NCBI RefSeq assembly: GCF_003952665.1
Contig: NZ_CP017946.1
Location: 5,103,001-5,167,000 of the forward strand
Source: Bosea sp. Tri-49
Lineage (GTDB): Bacteria > Pseudomonadota > Alphaproteobacteria > Rhizobiales > Beijerinckiaceae
Reading direction: 5' to 3'
DNA length: 64,000 nucleotides
Shown here: positions 1-9,463 of the stretch, piece after piece
Layout of the letters: each line of letters starts with the position of its first letter
How positions within the stretch are numbered: the stretch's first letter is position 1
Notes under the pieces: model-generated
What the model saw: only the letters and a program-made list of their open reading frames with translations
Told to the model about the DNA's origin: nothing
Database searches by the model: none
Made by a program: the position numbers and the translations under genes

Positions 1-509
1 TGCCAGACATCGGCGATGATGATGGTGACGAAGGCCCAGATGGGCGATCCCAGCCAGTCCGGCGGGAAGATGTCGAAGGAGGCGATGATCGCGTCGGCCA
101 GCCCCCAGCGCGCCGCGAATATCCAGCGCAGGAACAGCGCCGCGACCACCGGCGTGATCAGATAGGGCACGAAGATCAGCGTCGAGAAGATGCGGGCGCC
201 ACGCGTCAGCTTGTAGAGCCCGAGCGCGAGCAGCAGGCCGAGCGCGAACTCGACTGCGAGCGAGCAGGCGACCAGGATCACTGTCGTCCGGAGCGAGGCC
301 CAGACGCGATCCTGGCCGAGCAAGGTGAGATAGTTGTCGGCACCGACGAAACGGGCCTGCGGCTGGCCGATATGGTAGTCGAAGAAGCTGAGATAGACGG
401 CGTAGAGCACCGGGTAGAGCTGCACGCCGAGCACGACGAGTGCGCTCGGCACCACGAACAGCCAGAGCGATATTTCGCGGGGATAGGCCCGCGCCGACGA
501 CGACGCCAT
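1..509 (-). CDS. Sugar ABC transporter permease (MalF/UgpA type), 3' end cut off by window edge
   Basis: This is an inner-membrane permease of a carbohydrate-uptake ABC transporter. The visible N-terminal part of about 169 residues starts MASSSARAYPREISLWLFV and has a first membrane segment rich in V and L. A periplasmic stretch containing FVGADNYLTLL follows, then further membrane helices (TTVILVACSLAVEFALGL, STLIFVPYLITPVVAALF). That layout is typical of MalF-like permeases, where the FVGLxNY element precedes helix 2. The substrate-binding protein gene lies immediately upstream on the same strand (61-nt gap), so the two are probably cotranscribed. The second permease and the ATPase are presumably beyond the left edge. 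The exact sugar cannot be read from the sequence. Confidence 0.85.
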   Translation of the reverse strand, partial: MASSSARAYPREISLWLFVVPSALVVLGVQLYPVLYAVYLSFFDYHIGQPQARFVGADNYLTLLGQDRVWASLRTTVILVACSLAVEFALGLLLALGLYKLTRGARIFSTLIFVPYLITPVVAALFLRWIFAARWGLADAIIASFDIFPPDWLGSPIWAFVTIIIADVW

Positions 510-570
510 TAGTCCATGCCTTGCTGGAGCGGCCCGGTTCAGGCCCGGACCGTTCCGGGAGCGAACCTGC

Positions 571-1833
571 TCACTTGTAGACGCCGCGGCGCGTCAGGAA
601 TTCCTCGGCCTCCTTGGCACCAGTGTCGAGCGCCTCCTTGACCGGCATCTCGCCGGTGACCGCTTGCAGGACGCGCCGCGTCACCGTCTCGCTGACTTCC
701 TTGAACTCGGCGAATTTCGGGAAGATCGCGCCCTTGTCCAGCGCCGGCACCAGCACGCTGTAATAGCGGAAGCGCTGGCGCAGTTCCGGATCCTCCAGCA
801 CCGAGACGCGCGTCGGGCAGGCGAGGCTCGCACCCTCGCGCTGGTTCGCCGGCGACAGCGTCGCGGCGAGCAGGCGGAACAGCGTGTCCTTGTTGCGCGA
901 GGAGAACTTCGAGATGGCGAAGGTGTCGGCGACGACGACCTGGCCGCCGCGCGGCGGCGGCGCCCAATTGATCTTGCCGATCACCTTGGACTGGTCCTGG
1001 CGGTCCATCGCGGCGGTGCGGGTCAGCCACTGCATGCCCATGGCGGCAGCGCCCTGCTGGAACAGGATGGTCGATTCGTCATTGCCGTTGGCGGTGTAGC
1101 CGCGCGGCGCGAAGCGCGTCAGCGACTTCATCGTCTCGATCGCGGCGATGCCCTTCGGGCTGTTGAACACCGGCTTCTTGTTGGCGTCGAACCAGCCGTC
1201 ACCGAGCGCATTCAGATACCAGTGGCCCTCATTGAGGACGCCGTCGCCCTTCAGCGTCATCACGGTACCGGCGACGGAGGGCGAGTTCAGCGCACCGGCG
1301 GCGGCGATGTACTCCTCGAACGAGGTCGGCGGCTTCAGGCCCTTGGCCTCGAACAGGTCCTGGCGATAGGCCATGAGCTGGGTATTGGTCAGCACCGGCA
1401 GGCCATAGACCTTGCCGCCGAACGAGGCCGAGCTCATCGCCGTCTTGGCGAAGTCGTCGAGCTTGTACTCGTCCTTGTGCTTGGCGATGTACTCGTCGAG
1501 CGGCTCGAGCCAGCCGTTCTGCGCGAAGTTTGCGATCGTCAAATCGTTGCCGAGCATGATGTCGATCGAGTCGGCGCCGGACGACAGCGTGATCGTCTGC
1601 AGCTCTTTCAGCGGCGCGTTCGGCATCAGGTCGGCCGTGACCTTCACGTTCGGCAGCGCGCTTTGGAGCTTCTTCACGTAGAATTCCAGCGCCGGATAGC
1701 GCTCGCCGACGAAGCGGACGTTCATCTCCTGCACCTGCGCGCCGAAGCCATAGGCGCTCGCCGCCATCGTTCCGGCCGCGCCCAGCACCGTCCGGCGGGA
1801 TAGGCCACTCTTGGATTCGTGCTGCTGCGTCAT
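571..1833 (-). CDS. Extracellular solute-binding protein, family 1 (sugar ABC transporter)
   Basis: This is the 420-residue periplasmic binding protein of the adjacent sugar ABC transporter. The N-terminus carries an SRRTVLGAAG stretch before a hydrophobic segment ending near AYGFGAQ, which resembles a twin-arginine (Tat) signal, so folded export is likely. The mature part begins EMNVRFVGERYPALEFY and contains features usual for MalE-like proteins, such as SADSIDIMLGND near residue 85 and YGLPVLTNTQLMAYR near residue 140. The length is normal for the family. The ROK regulator starts 131 bp upstream on the opposite strand and probably controls this operon in response to the sugar. The ligand is unknown. 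Confidence 0.9.
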   Translation of the reverse strand: MTQQHESKSGLSRRTVLGAAGTMAASAYGFGAQVQEMNVRFVGERYPALEFYVKKLQSALPNVKVTADLMPNAPLKELQTITLSSGADSIDIMLGNDLTIANFAQNGWLEPLDEYIAKHKDEYKLDDFAKTAMSSASFGGKVYGLPVLTNTQLMAYRQDLFEAKGLKPPTSFEEYIAAAGALNSPSVAGTVMTLKGDGVLNEGHWYLNALGDGWFDANKKPVFNSPKGIAAIETMKSLTRFAPRGYTANGNDESTILFQQGAAAMGMQWLTRTAAMDRQDQSKVIGKINWAPPPRGGQVVVADTFAISKFSSRNKDTLFRLLAATLSPANQREGASLACPTRVSVLEDPELRQRFRYYSVLVPALDKGAIFPKFAEFKEVSETVTRRVLQAVTGEMPVKEALDTGAKEAEEFLTRRGVYK

Positions 1834-1893
1834 GGTCTGTTCCCCGCTGGTTCAGGACGGTCTTTCGCCGCCGCCCTATTTATTCCAATGAAG

Positions 1894-1904
1894 TGATTTA
1901 ATCA
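1894..1904. promoter_or_regulatory. Candidate ROK operator (11-bp palindrome)
   Basis: TGATTTAATCA is a perfect palindrome around a central T. It lies in an AT-rich patch of the 131-bp region between the divergent binding-protein and ROK-regulator genes. ROK repressors commonly bind AT-rich inverted repeats between themselves and their target operon. The sequence and position are seen; binding is inferred. Confidence 0.35.
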
Positions 1905-1964
1905 GAAGCCACTTCGGCTGGCAAGCACCCGGGTGTAGGCAGAAGCGATGAGGCAGAGGCAAAG

Positions 1965-3179
1965 ATGAAGCTGTTCGGCGCCAATATGGACCATGCCCGC
2001 CGGTTCAACCGGCGGGTCGTGCTGGAGACGGTACGACTGCAGGCGCCGCTCTCGCGCGCAGAGATCACCCGCGCCACCGGCCTGGCGCCGCAGACCATCT
2101 CCAACATCATCGGTGAGCTCACCGAGGCCGGGCTGGTACGCAGCGTCAGCCGGCGCAGCGGCGCCCGCGGGCAGCCGGCCGTCGATCTCGACATCAACCC
2201 CGATGGCGGCTTCACCTTCGGCGTATCCTTCGGCCATGGCGTCTTGCTGGTCATCCTGACCGATGTCGCCGGCGTAGTGCGCGACCGCGCCGAGCTCGAC
2301 CTCGCCGCCGATGCGCCCGAGGCGGTACTCGACCAGATCGCGGCGACGATCTCAGCGATGCTCGAGCGCCAGCAGGTGGCGCGCCAGCGTGTCTGGGGCG
2401 TCGGCCTCGTCATTCCCGCCCTGTTCCAGGACGACCGGCTCGTGGTGCTCGGCGAGGTAGCGCTGCCCGGCTGGAAGGATTTCTCGCTGCGCCAGTCGCT
2501 GCAGGACAAGCTCGGTCTACCGGTGCTGCTCGAGAACGACGCCACGGCGGCGGCGATCGGTGAACGGCTCTACGGCGCCGGCCGCACCCTGACCGATTTC
2601 GCCTACATCTATATCGGCGCAGGCATTGGCGGCGGGCTCTTCCTGCGCGGCCAGCCCTATCGCGGCGGCTACGGCAAATCAGGCGAGATCGGCCATCTCG
2701 TCGTCGACACCGGCGGGCGACCCTGCCCATGCGGTAATCGCGGCTGCCTCGAACGCTACGCCTCGGTCTCGCTCGCGCTGAAGGCGCTTGGCGACGTCCA
2801 GGCGGCAACCGTCCGGCACGGCGATCTCGACCGCATCGCTGCGGCGCTTGAAGACGGCGACACACGCCTGCTCGCCTGGCTGGATGAGGCCGCAGCCAGC
2901 CTGCGCCAGGCCGTGGTGATGATCGAGAACATGCTCGACCCGCAGACGGTGATCCTCGGCGGAGTGCTGCCCCGGCCCGTTCTGGAGGCCCTGATCGCCC
3001 GGGTCGAGCCGCTACCGCGTAGCGTCAGCCTCAACAAGGCGGCCGACACGCCGCGTCTGATTGCCGCCGAGATGGGGCCGGACACGCCGGCGCTGGGCGC
3101 AGCGACGCTGCCGGTCTTCGACGGCATGACGCCGGAGCTGTCGCTTCTGTTCAAGCAGGACGTTGTAGAGCGGATCTGA
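1965..3179 (+). CDS. ROK family transcriptional regulator (NagC/XylR type)
   Basis: This is a 404-residue protein with an N-terminal winged helix-turn-helix (about residues 10-70; LSRAEITRATGLAPQTISNI) followed by a ROK sugar-kinase-like domain. The ROK zinc site is present as C254-P-C256-G-N-R-G-C261, within the usual G-R-P-C-x-C-G-x-x-G-C-L-E signature. The sugar/ATP fold motif ENDATAAAIGE is also visible near residue 190. The family senses sugars or sugar phosphates and represses catabolic or transport genes. It is transcribed divergently from the sugar ABC transporter operon, the classic arrangement for a local regulator. It ends 182 bp before the convergent oleate hydratase gene. Confidence 0.9.
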   Translation: MKLFGANMDHARRFNRRVVLETVRLQAPLSRAEITRATGLAPQTISNIIGELTEAGLVRSVSRRSGARGQPAVDLDINPDGGFTFGVSFGHGVLLVILTDVAGVVRDRAELDLAADAPEAVLDQIAATISAMLERQQVARQRVWGVGLVIPALFQDDRLVVLGEVALPGWKDFSLRQSLQDKLGLPVLLENDATAAAIGERLYGAGRTLTDFAYIYIGAGIGGGLFLRGQPYRGGYGKSGEIGHLVVDTGGRPCPCGNRGCLERYASVSLALKALGDVQAATVRHGDLDRIAAALEDGDTRLLAWLDEAAASLRQAVVMIENMLDPQTVILGGVLPRPVLEALIARVEPLPRSVSLNKAADTPRLIAAEMGPDTPALGAATLPVFDGMTPELSLLFKQDVVERI

Positions 3180-3361
3180 AGGAGGACTGGACGGGGGACC
3201 CGGTCTTCGGCTTGCCCAGGGCGTCACCGGTTGGATGCATCGTCGTCACTGGCCGCCTCATGCAAGCCCTCGTTGATTGATCGCCGAGGCCGTCGGCCAT
3301 CTCCGCCCTGCGAGCGAGGCGGCCCGAGCAAGCGTCGCCGGGCCAGCCGCGCGACTGGTGC

Positions 3362-5137
3362 CTAGATCAGCTTGGCGTCCCTGAGCAGCTCTTCGACATA
3401 GGTACCCTCGATCTTTGTCATGGCCACCTTGCCGATGAGGCGAGCCATGAACGGGAGCTGAATCTCGTGGAGTTTCTTCCGATCGTTGAGATAGTACAGT
3501 GCGCTCAGCAGCACGCGCACATCGAAGGACGAGGCGAAGACTTCGGGCACGCCGCGATCGACGTTGAAAAGCGAGTAGACCGCTTCCATTGCCGTGCGCA
3601 CCGAGTACTCGGTGGTGAACACCGTATCCTTCTCGGTTTCGGCGAAGTTGCCGATGAAGGCGAGATTCTTCGAGCCGTCCGGCACAACCAGCGGCCGGTC
3701 GCCCATCGCGCGCGGCATGAAGTAGGACGTGATGTAGGGCATGTTGCAGGGGATCGTGCTCGCTGACCGACGAGCCAGCTCAGGGATCGCCTCGGCTGGA
3801 ACGCCCATGTGGAAGAGCCACTCTTCGCACAGTTCCGCACCGGTGCATTCGCGGATGGTCTTCTTCACGAAATTGCCGGGCTTGTCGGAGAACAGGCCGT
3901 AGAGCCAGACCACCAGCTTCTGGCTTTGGTCCTGCGCCCTGAAATGCGGCTGACGGCTCATGGTGTAGCCGTACAGCCAGTTGGAGTCCTTGAAGTTGCA
4001 GGGGCCGCCGGTGACGATGCGGCCATCGCGCGGGTCGCGCCCGGTCATCTTCTCGATCCAGGGAACGATCTTGTCGTCGAGCAGGGTGACCGTTGCCGAG
4101 ATCGTCCAGTTGGCGTCCGGGATGTTCTCGCAGAACTTCTCCGGTCGGCCGAATGCGTGGTCCTGCGCGGCGAGATTCTTCCAGAGCGTCCATGCACCGC
4201 CATGGCCGGTTTCGATCGGCGCAGGATGGTCGTTGTCGCCGAATGTGGACGACTCGGTGATCGATCCGTTGGTGACGAAAACGACGTCGTTCTCCGTGAG
4301 GTCGAGCGTCTTCCGCTCGCCTGCCACGGTCATGACGAGCCGCCGGGCCATCTTGCTGCCTCCGGCCGCCTCGACCTCGATGGTCTCGACCTGGGTGCCG
4401 TACTGGAAGTGGACGCCCTTGCCCTCCAGCCAGGCGACGAGCGGCCTGATCAGAGACTCATACTGGTTGTATCGGGTGAAGCGCAGCGAGGAGAGATCGG
4501 CGAGCGTCGCTATATGGTGGACGAAGCGCAGCATGTAGCGGCGCATCTCCATGGCGCTGGCCCAAGGCTCGAACGCGAACATCGTGGCCCAGTAGAGCCA
4601 GAAGTTGGAGGCGAAGAAGTCCTCGCCGAAACATTCGTCGATGCGCTTGTCGTCGAGCTCGCTCTCGGGCGTCAGCGCGAGTTTCAGCATCTCCTCGACG
4701 GCCTTCGGCGTCAGCGTCAGGTCCGCCATGTGCGGAATAGGCTCTCCGCGCCCTTCGGTCGCGCGGCAGGGGTTTATGCTCGGGTCCTTCTTGTGCAGCC
4801 AGTACATCTCGTCGAGGACGGATGCGTCCGGCGTGTCGAGCGAGGGAATGGAGCGGAACAGATCCCACAGCGTCTCGAAATGAGCTTCCATCTCGCGGCC
4901 ACCGCGGATGATGAAGCCCTTATGCTCGTCGAGTATGCCGTCCATGCTGCCGCCGGGCAGACCGAGCTCCTCGAAGATGGTGATGCTCTCCCCGGGCAAT
5001 TGCGCGTCGCGTATCAAAAACGCTGCACCGGCAAGAGATGCGAGCCCAGCGCCAACGAAGTAAGCTCTTTTCTGGTCAACGCCGTCCGGCTTCGGTGCAC
5101 GCGCATAAGCCTCGAAATTACCGTTGCTGCGATACAT
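3362..5137 (-). CDS. ohyA: Oleate hydratase (FAD-dependent, EC 4.2.1.53)
   Basis: This enzyme adds water to the cis-9 double bond of oleic acid and related fatty acids to give 10-hydroxy fatty acids. The family was formerly called myosin-cross-reactive antigen. I chose the ATG at 5137 (591 aa, normal length) because MYRSNGNFEAYARAPKP is the family's usual N-terminus and GAGGAA lies about 7 nt upstream; a longer in-frame start at 5218 has less support. The FAD-binding Rossmann motif is at about residues 22-30 (AYFVGAGLASLAGAAF), followed by the conserved GLPGGSMDG and RGGREMEAHFE stretches. It is a single-gene unit convergent with the ROK gene. The likely role is detoxification of unsaturated fatty acids; FAD is expected to be structural. 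Confidence 0.93.
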   Translation of the reverse strand: MYRSNGNFEAYARAPKPDGVDQKRAYFVGAGLASLAGAAFLIRDAQLPGESITIFEELGLPGGSMDGILDEHKGFIIRGGREMEAHFETLWDLFRSIPSLDTPDASVLDEMYWLHKKDPSINPCRATEGRGEPIPHMADLTLTPKAVEEMLKLALTPESELDDKRIDECFGEDFFASNFWLYWATMFAFEPWASAMEMRRYMLRFVHHIATLADLSSLRFTRYNQYESLIRPLVAWLEGKGVHFQYGTQVETIEVEAAGGSKMARRLVMTVAGERKTLDLTENDVVFVTNGSITESSTFGDNDHPAPIETGHGGAWTLWKNLAAQDHAFGRPEKFCENIPDANWTISATVTLLDDKIVPWIEKMTGRDPRDGRIVTGGPCNFKDSNWLYGYTMSRQPHFRAQDQSQKLVVWLYGLFSDKPGNFVKKTIRECTGAELCEEWLFHMGVPAEAIPELARRSASTIPCNMPYITSYFMPRAMGDRPLVVPDGSKNLAFIGNFAETEKDTVFTTEYSVRTAMEAVYSLFNVDRGVPEVFASSFDVRVLLSALYYLNDRKKLHEIQLPFMARLIGKVAMTKIEGTYVEELLRDAKLI

Positions 5138-5413
5138 CCTGCGTTCCTCTGCATCTGTGGCGCGGGTGCCGGAAATAATCAAAACGCGATCCGCTAGCAG
5201 GCGGTGGCTTGTGGCCAAGAATGGCGATCCTGTAAGCTTTCATCTTCGGTCGGAATCATGACCCAGAGCTGCATCAGAAACGACGGTGGCTGGCCACTTC
5301 AGGTGGATGGGGCTCTTGTTACTTGCCATCGCCACCGCTCTGGCGATCGCGTCCTGGGCTCAATCTTTTTCGAACGTCACAAGGGCGAGGAGACGGCTCT
5401 CGGAAGCTCTCTT

Positions 5414-8400
5414 TCAGAACCTGACCGCGAGGTTTGCCTTGAAGGCGTGGTCCTGGGCGTCTTGCGCGAGCTGGCCGGTGTAGGCCAGGCTGAGCGCAGC
5501 GCTTGGGCTGATGGCGAGCTCGAGCCCGGCTTCGACGACGCCGGCGTCCCGTGCGATCGGCAGGCCGGCGACGGTGAATGAGCTGCTGCCGGCGAAGGCG
5601 AGCGCCGCGGTCGGCGTGACGTCGCCGAAAGCGTGGCGCCAGGCCAGCCCGCCGCGCAAGGTCAGGTCCATGCCCTGCAGTGCGAACGTGGTCGAGGCGC
5701 GCAGGCCCAGCGTCGAGTAGCCGAGGCTGGTGTCGTCGCTGCGGGCCGTCAGCGCTGCCGCCCCGCCGGTCTCGCTGAGCCAGTCCGTGTGCAGGTTGAC
5801 ATAGGCCAGCCCGGCGAACGGCTCGAGCGCCACCTTGCCGAGCGCGGTCTGGCCGAGATCGACGCGATAGCCGAGTTCGCCAAAGACCTGCGCCGTGCCG
5901 GCATCGTAGTTGCCCTTCAGCCCGTCGCTGAAGCCGGCGAAGGTTACGGTGCGACGGGTCTCGATGTCGTGCCAAGTGTAACTCGCGCCGGCGCGCAGCC
6001 CGAGCGCGCCCCATTGGCCGCCGCCATAAAGGCCGAAATGGTAGTTGTCGCTCTCGCCGGAGGAGAGCCGGGCGTTCACGTCGAACTCGCTGCGGCTGTA
6101 GCCGGCGATGACGCCGACGCGCATGGTGTCGAACACTGCGACATCCGCGCCGATCAGGAAGCCGCCGGTCGAGCGCGTCAGCTTGGCGGCGTTGCGGTCG
6201 CTGTCGGTTCGCCCCCAGGCGCCGTAGCCCTGGCCCCAGACCGCGAAGCGGTCGGTCCTGAGCCTGGGCATCGGTCCGGTCGCGCTCGGGGCAAGGTCGG
6301 CGCTGAAGCCGTAATTCAGCGTCGCCATCGGGCTGGCGCCGACCGCGCCGAAGGCCGAGCGCAGCCGGTCGTTGACCGCCGCGCGCAAGAGCCAGCTCTC
6401 GTCGACCAGCGCGCTCCTGGCGGAGGCGTGGATCTCGCCCGAGAGCGCGTCGAAGGCCTGGCGGGCGGAGGGCGCGTCGAGCATCAGGAGGCTGTTGTAG
6501 AGCGCCAGCGTCCTGCCGGCCTGCGGCAGCGTGTCGAGGCCGGCTGCGGTGGCGAACTGGTTGCGGGTCTGCGCCACGGTCCCGAAAATCGCCGGCGGGG
6601 CGGTCGGCGTCGTGACCGGAGGAGTGCCCGGACCCGGCGGGGTCACAGGCGGCGTGCCCGGGTCGGGAGGGGTCACAGGTGGCGTGCCCGGGTCGGGCGG
6701 CGTCACGGGCGGTGTGCCCTTCAACGCGATGACGAGGTCGACCTGGTTGGGCCGGTGGTCGACCGTGAGGTCGAGGAAGGCCGAGCGCGAGACCGCCCCG
6801 GCCACGGTGCCGCTGACCCCGCCGGCGGCGGTGATGATCGTGTAGCGCTGGCCGTTGATGTAGCTGGTCTGCGGATCGAGCGCGGTGACGCCGATCTGGC
6901 TGCCGGTCACCGTCGCCGTTCCCAAGGCGCCCCCCGTTGCGATGACGGCGATCCGGTCCGACGTGCCATTGCCGCCGATCTCGACCTCATAGAGCGAACC
7001 CGGCGCCAGCACGAGGTTGCCGGCGACGTTCAAGGTGCCGATCGAGTTGCCCGGCGCGATGGTCGCGCCGGACTGGATCGTGGTGGAGCCGACCGCGCCG
7101 GAACCGGCCAGTGTCGCGCCGTTGCGCACGGTGAGGGGCGAAAGCAGAAGCGTGCCGTTGACCGAGAGCTTGCCCGCCTCGACCGTCGTCGGGCCGGAGA
7201 GGATGTTGGAGCCAGTGAGGGTCAGGTTGCCGGCGCCGCGCTTGGTGAGGGAACCGCTGCCGGTGATCCGGTTGGCAAAGGTCGCGTCGGTTGGCTGATC
7301 GATGATCAGCGCACCGAGGTTGGAGATCCGGCCGCTGCCGAAGCTCGTGGCCTGACCAATCACCGTGCCGGCGGCGATCTCGGTGCCGCCCGCATAGGTG
7401 TTGACGCCGGTGAACGTCGTCGAGCCCGTGCCGCTATGGGTGACAAAGCCTGTGCCCGAGATCGCGCCGCCGAAGCTGACGGCGTCCGAGCGGTTGAGCA
7501 ACAGGTTGCCGTTGTTGACGACGTCGCCGACGATCGAGCCGTTCGTGCCACCGTCGCCGAGTATCAGAGTGCCGGCCGAGATCAGCGTGCCGCCGGTATA
7601 GGTGTTCGTCCCCGTGAGGCTGAGAATACCAAGATCGGACTTCACCAGCTGGGCGCCGCCAATGAGGTTGGAAGCGATCGTGGCCTGGGTGAAGGTGCCG
7701 CTCGCGGTGCCGTCGCCGACGCGGATGACCGCCTGCGTGCCGGTCAGCGTGATCTCGCCGCCCTGGACGGTGTAGCCGCCCGTTACGAACTGCATGCCCG
7801 AGGCGATGACGGGGCCGAGGCCGGTGACGACTGTGACCGTGCCGGGCGTGCCCTGGAAAACGGCGAAGGAGCCGGCCGCGAAGCCACCATTGGGGACGCC
7901 GAGCTCGTTCGTCCAGTTGTTGTTGCCGGAGGCGGCCAGCCAGGTGCCGTTGCCGCCGCCGATGACGCTGTTGTTTCGCCCGTCCGTCCCTCCGTCCCAG
8001 AAGCGCAGCGTCAGCCCGGCGGTGTTGACCAGGTTGACCTGCCCGGCGACGCCGGTCTGCACGAAGAAGTCGGGCGTCGGCACCGAGCCGACCGACAGAC
8101 CGTTATCGATCAGCGTGCCGGTATAGTTGAAGATGCGGTAGATGCCGGGATCGAAGCTGCCGCCCGGTGCGGTCGTGACGTTCAGGAGGCCGGCGACGGT
8201 GAGGTTGCCGTTGACGTTGGTGAGATCGTTGAGCGGGCCACCGGGAACGCCGGCCTGGCCGAGGTTATAGTTGAGCAGCGCGCCGCTGCTCAGGGTCAGG
8301 TCGCCATTGATCGTCAGCGTGCCCGGCGTCGCCCCGGCTGCGCCCGGCGCCAGCGTGCCGTTGGTGTCGATCGTGACGTTGCCGTTGATGGTACCGGTGC

Positions 8401-9463
8401 CACCGAGCGTCGCGCCGGTGAGCACGCCCACGGGGCCGAGCGTCGAGCCAGCGACCAGCAGCGTACCCTGCTCGACCGACAAGGGTATCGCGGTGGTGCC
8501 CGTGCCGGTCAGCGTCCAGGTGCTGGTGCCGGTCTTTATGAAGGCGTCGAAGTTCTGGTATTGCGCGGCCGGGCCGATGGCCGAGACGTTGAAGCTGGCG
8601 TCGGCGCTCCCGCCGAGGCGCAGGACGTCTAGGAGCCCGGTCGGATTCGCGACCACGTTGCCGAAGATCTGAGAGCCGGCCTGCAGCTCCAGCGTGATCC
8701 TGCCAGTCGTGACGCCCGTGGCAAGCCCGATCGCGTCGGTCGCGCCGACGCCAGCCCGGATCGTGCCGCTGTTGATGAGGTTGATACTGGTGCTCGCGCC
8801 AGTCGCTCTGATCGCGCTCCCCCCAACCCCGTTGGAACCTTCGATCGTCCCCGTGTTGACGATCAGACTGGAGCCGGTCGTGCTGTTGCGCACAAAGATG
8901 CCATTACCGCCTGACGTTCCGGTTCCACCTCGAATGGTGCCGTGGTTCGTCAGTGTGACGGCAGCGCCGGGGCCGCTGAAGTCCACACCGGCGCCCCCAT
9001 TTCCTGTACCGTTTGTTGCGCCCTGCACGAGGCCCATATTCGTCACCGAGGCGCCATTGCGGATTTGCAGCGCCGAACCTGAAGTCCCGCCCGCGGAGCC
9101 TTGGAACGTGCCTACCAGCGTCCTGACGGCGCCGGCGCCACTGATCGCAGCGCCGCTGTTCGGCGGGCCGAAGAGGGTGAAGCCCTGGGTGTCGATCGTG
9201 ATGGGCTTGGTCGGAACGGGTAGAGTCCCGCCCGTGACGAAGCTGGCGGTCAGCACAATTGTCGAACTGGGGTCCCCGTCGCCGTTCGCGAAGGTCATCC
9301 AGCCTTGCAGTTCCGCCCAGGTGCTTGCGGTATAGGTCGCGGCCGAGGCCGCAGAGGGAAGCCAGCAGGCCAGGGCCAAGGCGGCGCCGCTGACGCCCGC
9401 GAGAAGCCTGCCCTTCTTGGTCGATCTTATGGCCTCGATGCCCCTACCCGCGTGCGCTTCCAT
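5414..9463 (-). CDS. Autotransporter outer membrane beta-barrel protein (type V secretion)
   Basis: This is a 1349-residue classical autotransporter. The signal peptide spans about residues 1-41: a basic start, a long hydrophobic core, and cleavage after SAASA. The passenger (about 42-970) is Gly/Thr/Asn-rich and predicted beta-helical. It carries at least three autotransporter-associated repeats of the form TGxNTYxGGTxIxAGTL, for example TGTNTYTGGTLISAGTL. A Pro-rich linker with a 10-residue repeat (GTPPVTPPDP, about 980-1015) separates it from the C-terminal barrel (about 1080-1349). The barrel contains WGQGYGAWGRTDSD and ends in F (NLAVRF), the BamA recognition residue. The passenger has no recognisable enzymatic domain, so adhesion or autoaggregation is the likely role. 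It is monocistronic. Confidence 0.92.
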   Translation of the reverse strand: MEAHAGRGIEAIRSTKKGRLLAGVSGAALALACWLPSAASAATYTASTWAELQGWMTFANGDGDPSSTIVLTASFVTGGTLPVPTKPITIDTQGFTLFGPPNSGAAISGAGAVRTLVGTFQGSAGGTSGSALQIRNGASVTNMGLVQGATNGTGNGGAGVDFSGPGAAVTLTNHGTIRGGTGTSGGNGIFVRNSTTGSSLIVNTGTIEGSNGVGGSAIRATGASTSINLINSGTIRAGVGATDAIGLATGVTTGRITLELQAGSQIFGNVVANPTGLLDVLRLGGSADASFNVSAIGPAAQYQNFDAFIKTGTSTWTLTGTGTTAIPLSVEQGTLLVAGSTLGPVGVLTGATLGGTGTINGNVTIDTNGTLAPGAAGATPGTLTINGDLTLSSGALLNYNLGQAGVPGGPLNDLTNVNGNLTVAGLLNVTTAPGGSFDPGIYRIFNYTGTLIDNGLSVGSVPTPDFFVQTGVAGQVNLVNTAGLTLRFWDGGTDGRNNSVIGGGNGTWLAASGNNNWTNELGVPNGGFAAGSFAVFQGTPGTVTVVTGLGPVIASGMQFVTGGYTVQGGEITLTGTQAVIRVGDGTASGTFTQATIASNLIGGAQLVKSDLGILSLTGTNTYTGGTLISAGTLILGDGGTNGSIVGDVVNNGNLLLNRSDAVSFGGAISGTGFVTHSGTGSTTFTGVNTYAGGTEIAAGTVIGQATSFGSGRISNLGALIIDQPTDATFANRITGSGSLTKRGAGNLTLTGSNILSGPTTVEAGKLSVNGTLLLSPLTVRNGATLAGSGAVGSTTIQSGATIAPGNSIGTLNVAGNLVLAPGSLYEVEIGGNGTSDRIAVIATGGALGTATVTGSQIGVTALDPQTSYINGQRYTIITAAGGVSGTVAGAVSRSAFLDLTVDHRPNQVDLVIALKGTPPVTPPDPGTPPVTPPDPGTPPVTPPGPGTPPVTTPTAPPAIFGTVAQTRNQFATAAGLDTLPQAGRTLALYNSLLMLDAPSARQAFDALSGEIHASARSALVDESWLLRAAVNDRLRSAFGAVGASPMATLNYGFSADLAPSATGPMPRLRTDRFAVWGQGYGAWGRTDSDRNAAKLTRSTGGFLIGADVAVFDTMRVGVIAGYSRSEFDVNARLSSGESDNYHFGLYGGGQWGALGLRAGASYTWHDIETRRTVTFAGFSDGLKGNYDAGTAQVFGELGYRVDLGQTALGKVALEPFAGLAYVNLHTDWLSETGGAAALTARSDDTSLGYSTLGLRASTTFALQGMDLTLRGGLAWRHAFGDVTPTAALAFAGSSSFTVAGLPIARDAGVVEAGLELAISPSAALSLAYTGQLAQDAQDHAFKANLAVRF
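6612..6720 (-). repeat. 30-bp tandem repeat encoding the GTPPVTPPDP linker
   Basis: Three to four imperfect 30-bp units inside the autotransporter gene encode the repeated decapeptide GTPPVTPPDP, in the hinge between passenger and barrel. Copy number at such loci often varies between strains through slippage. The repeat is seen directly; variability is inferred. Confidence 0.85.

Noticed and set aside
5633..8632. 999-codon ORF on the plus strand across the autotransporter
   Set aside because: Antisense shadow of the repetitive autotransporter gene; no family features and no ribosome binding site.
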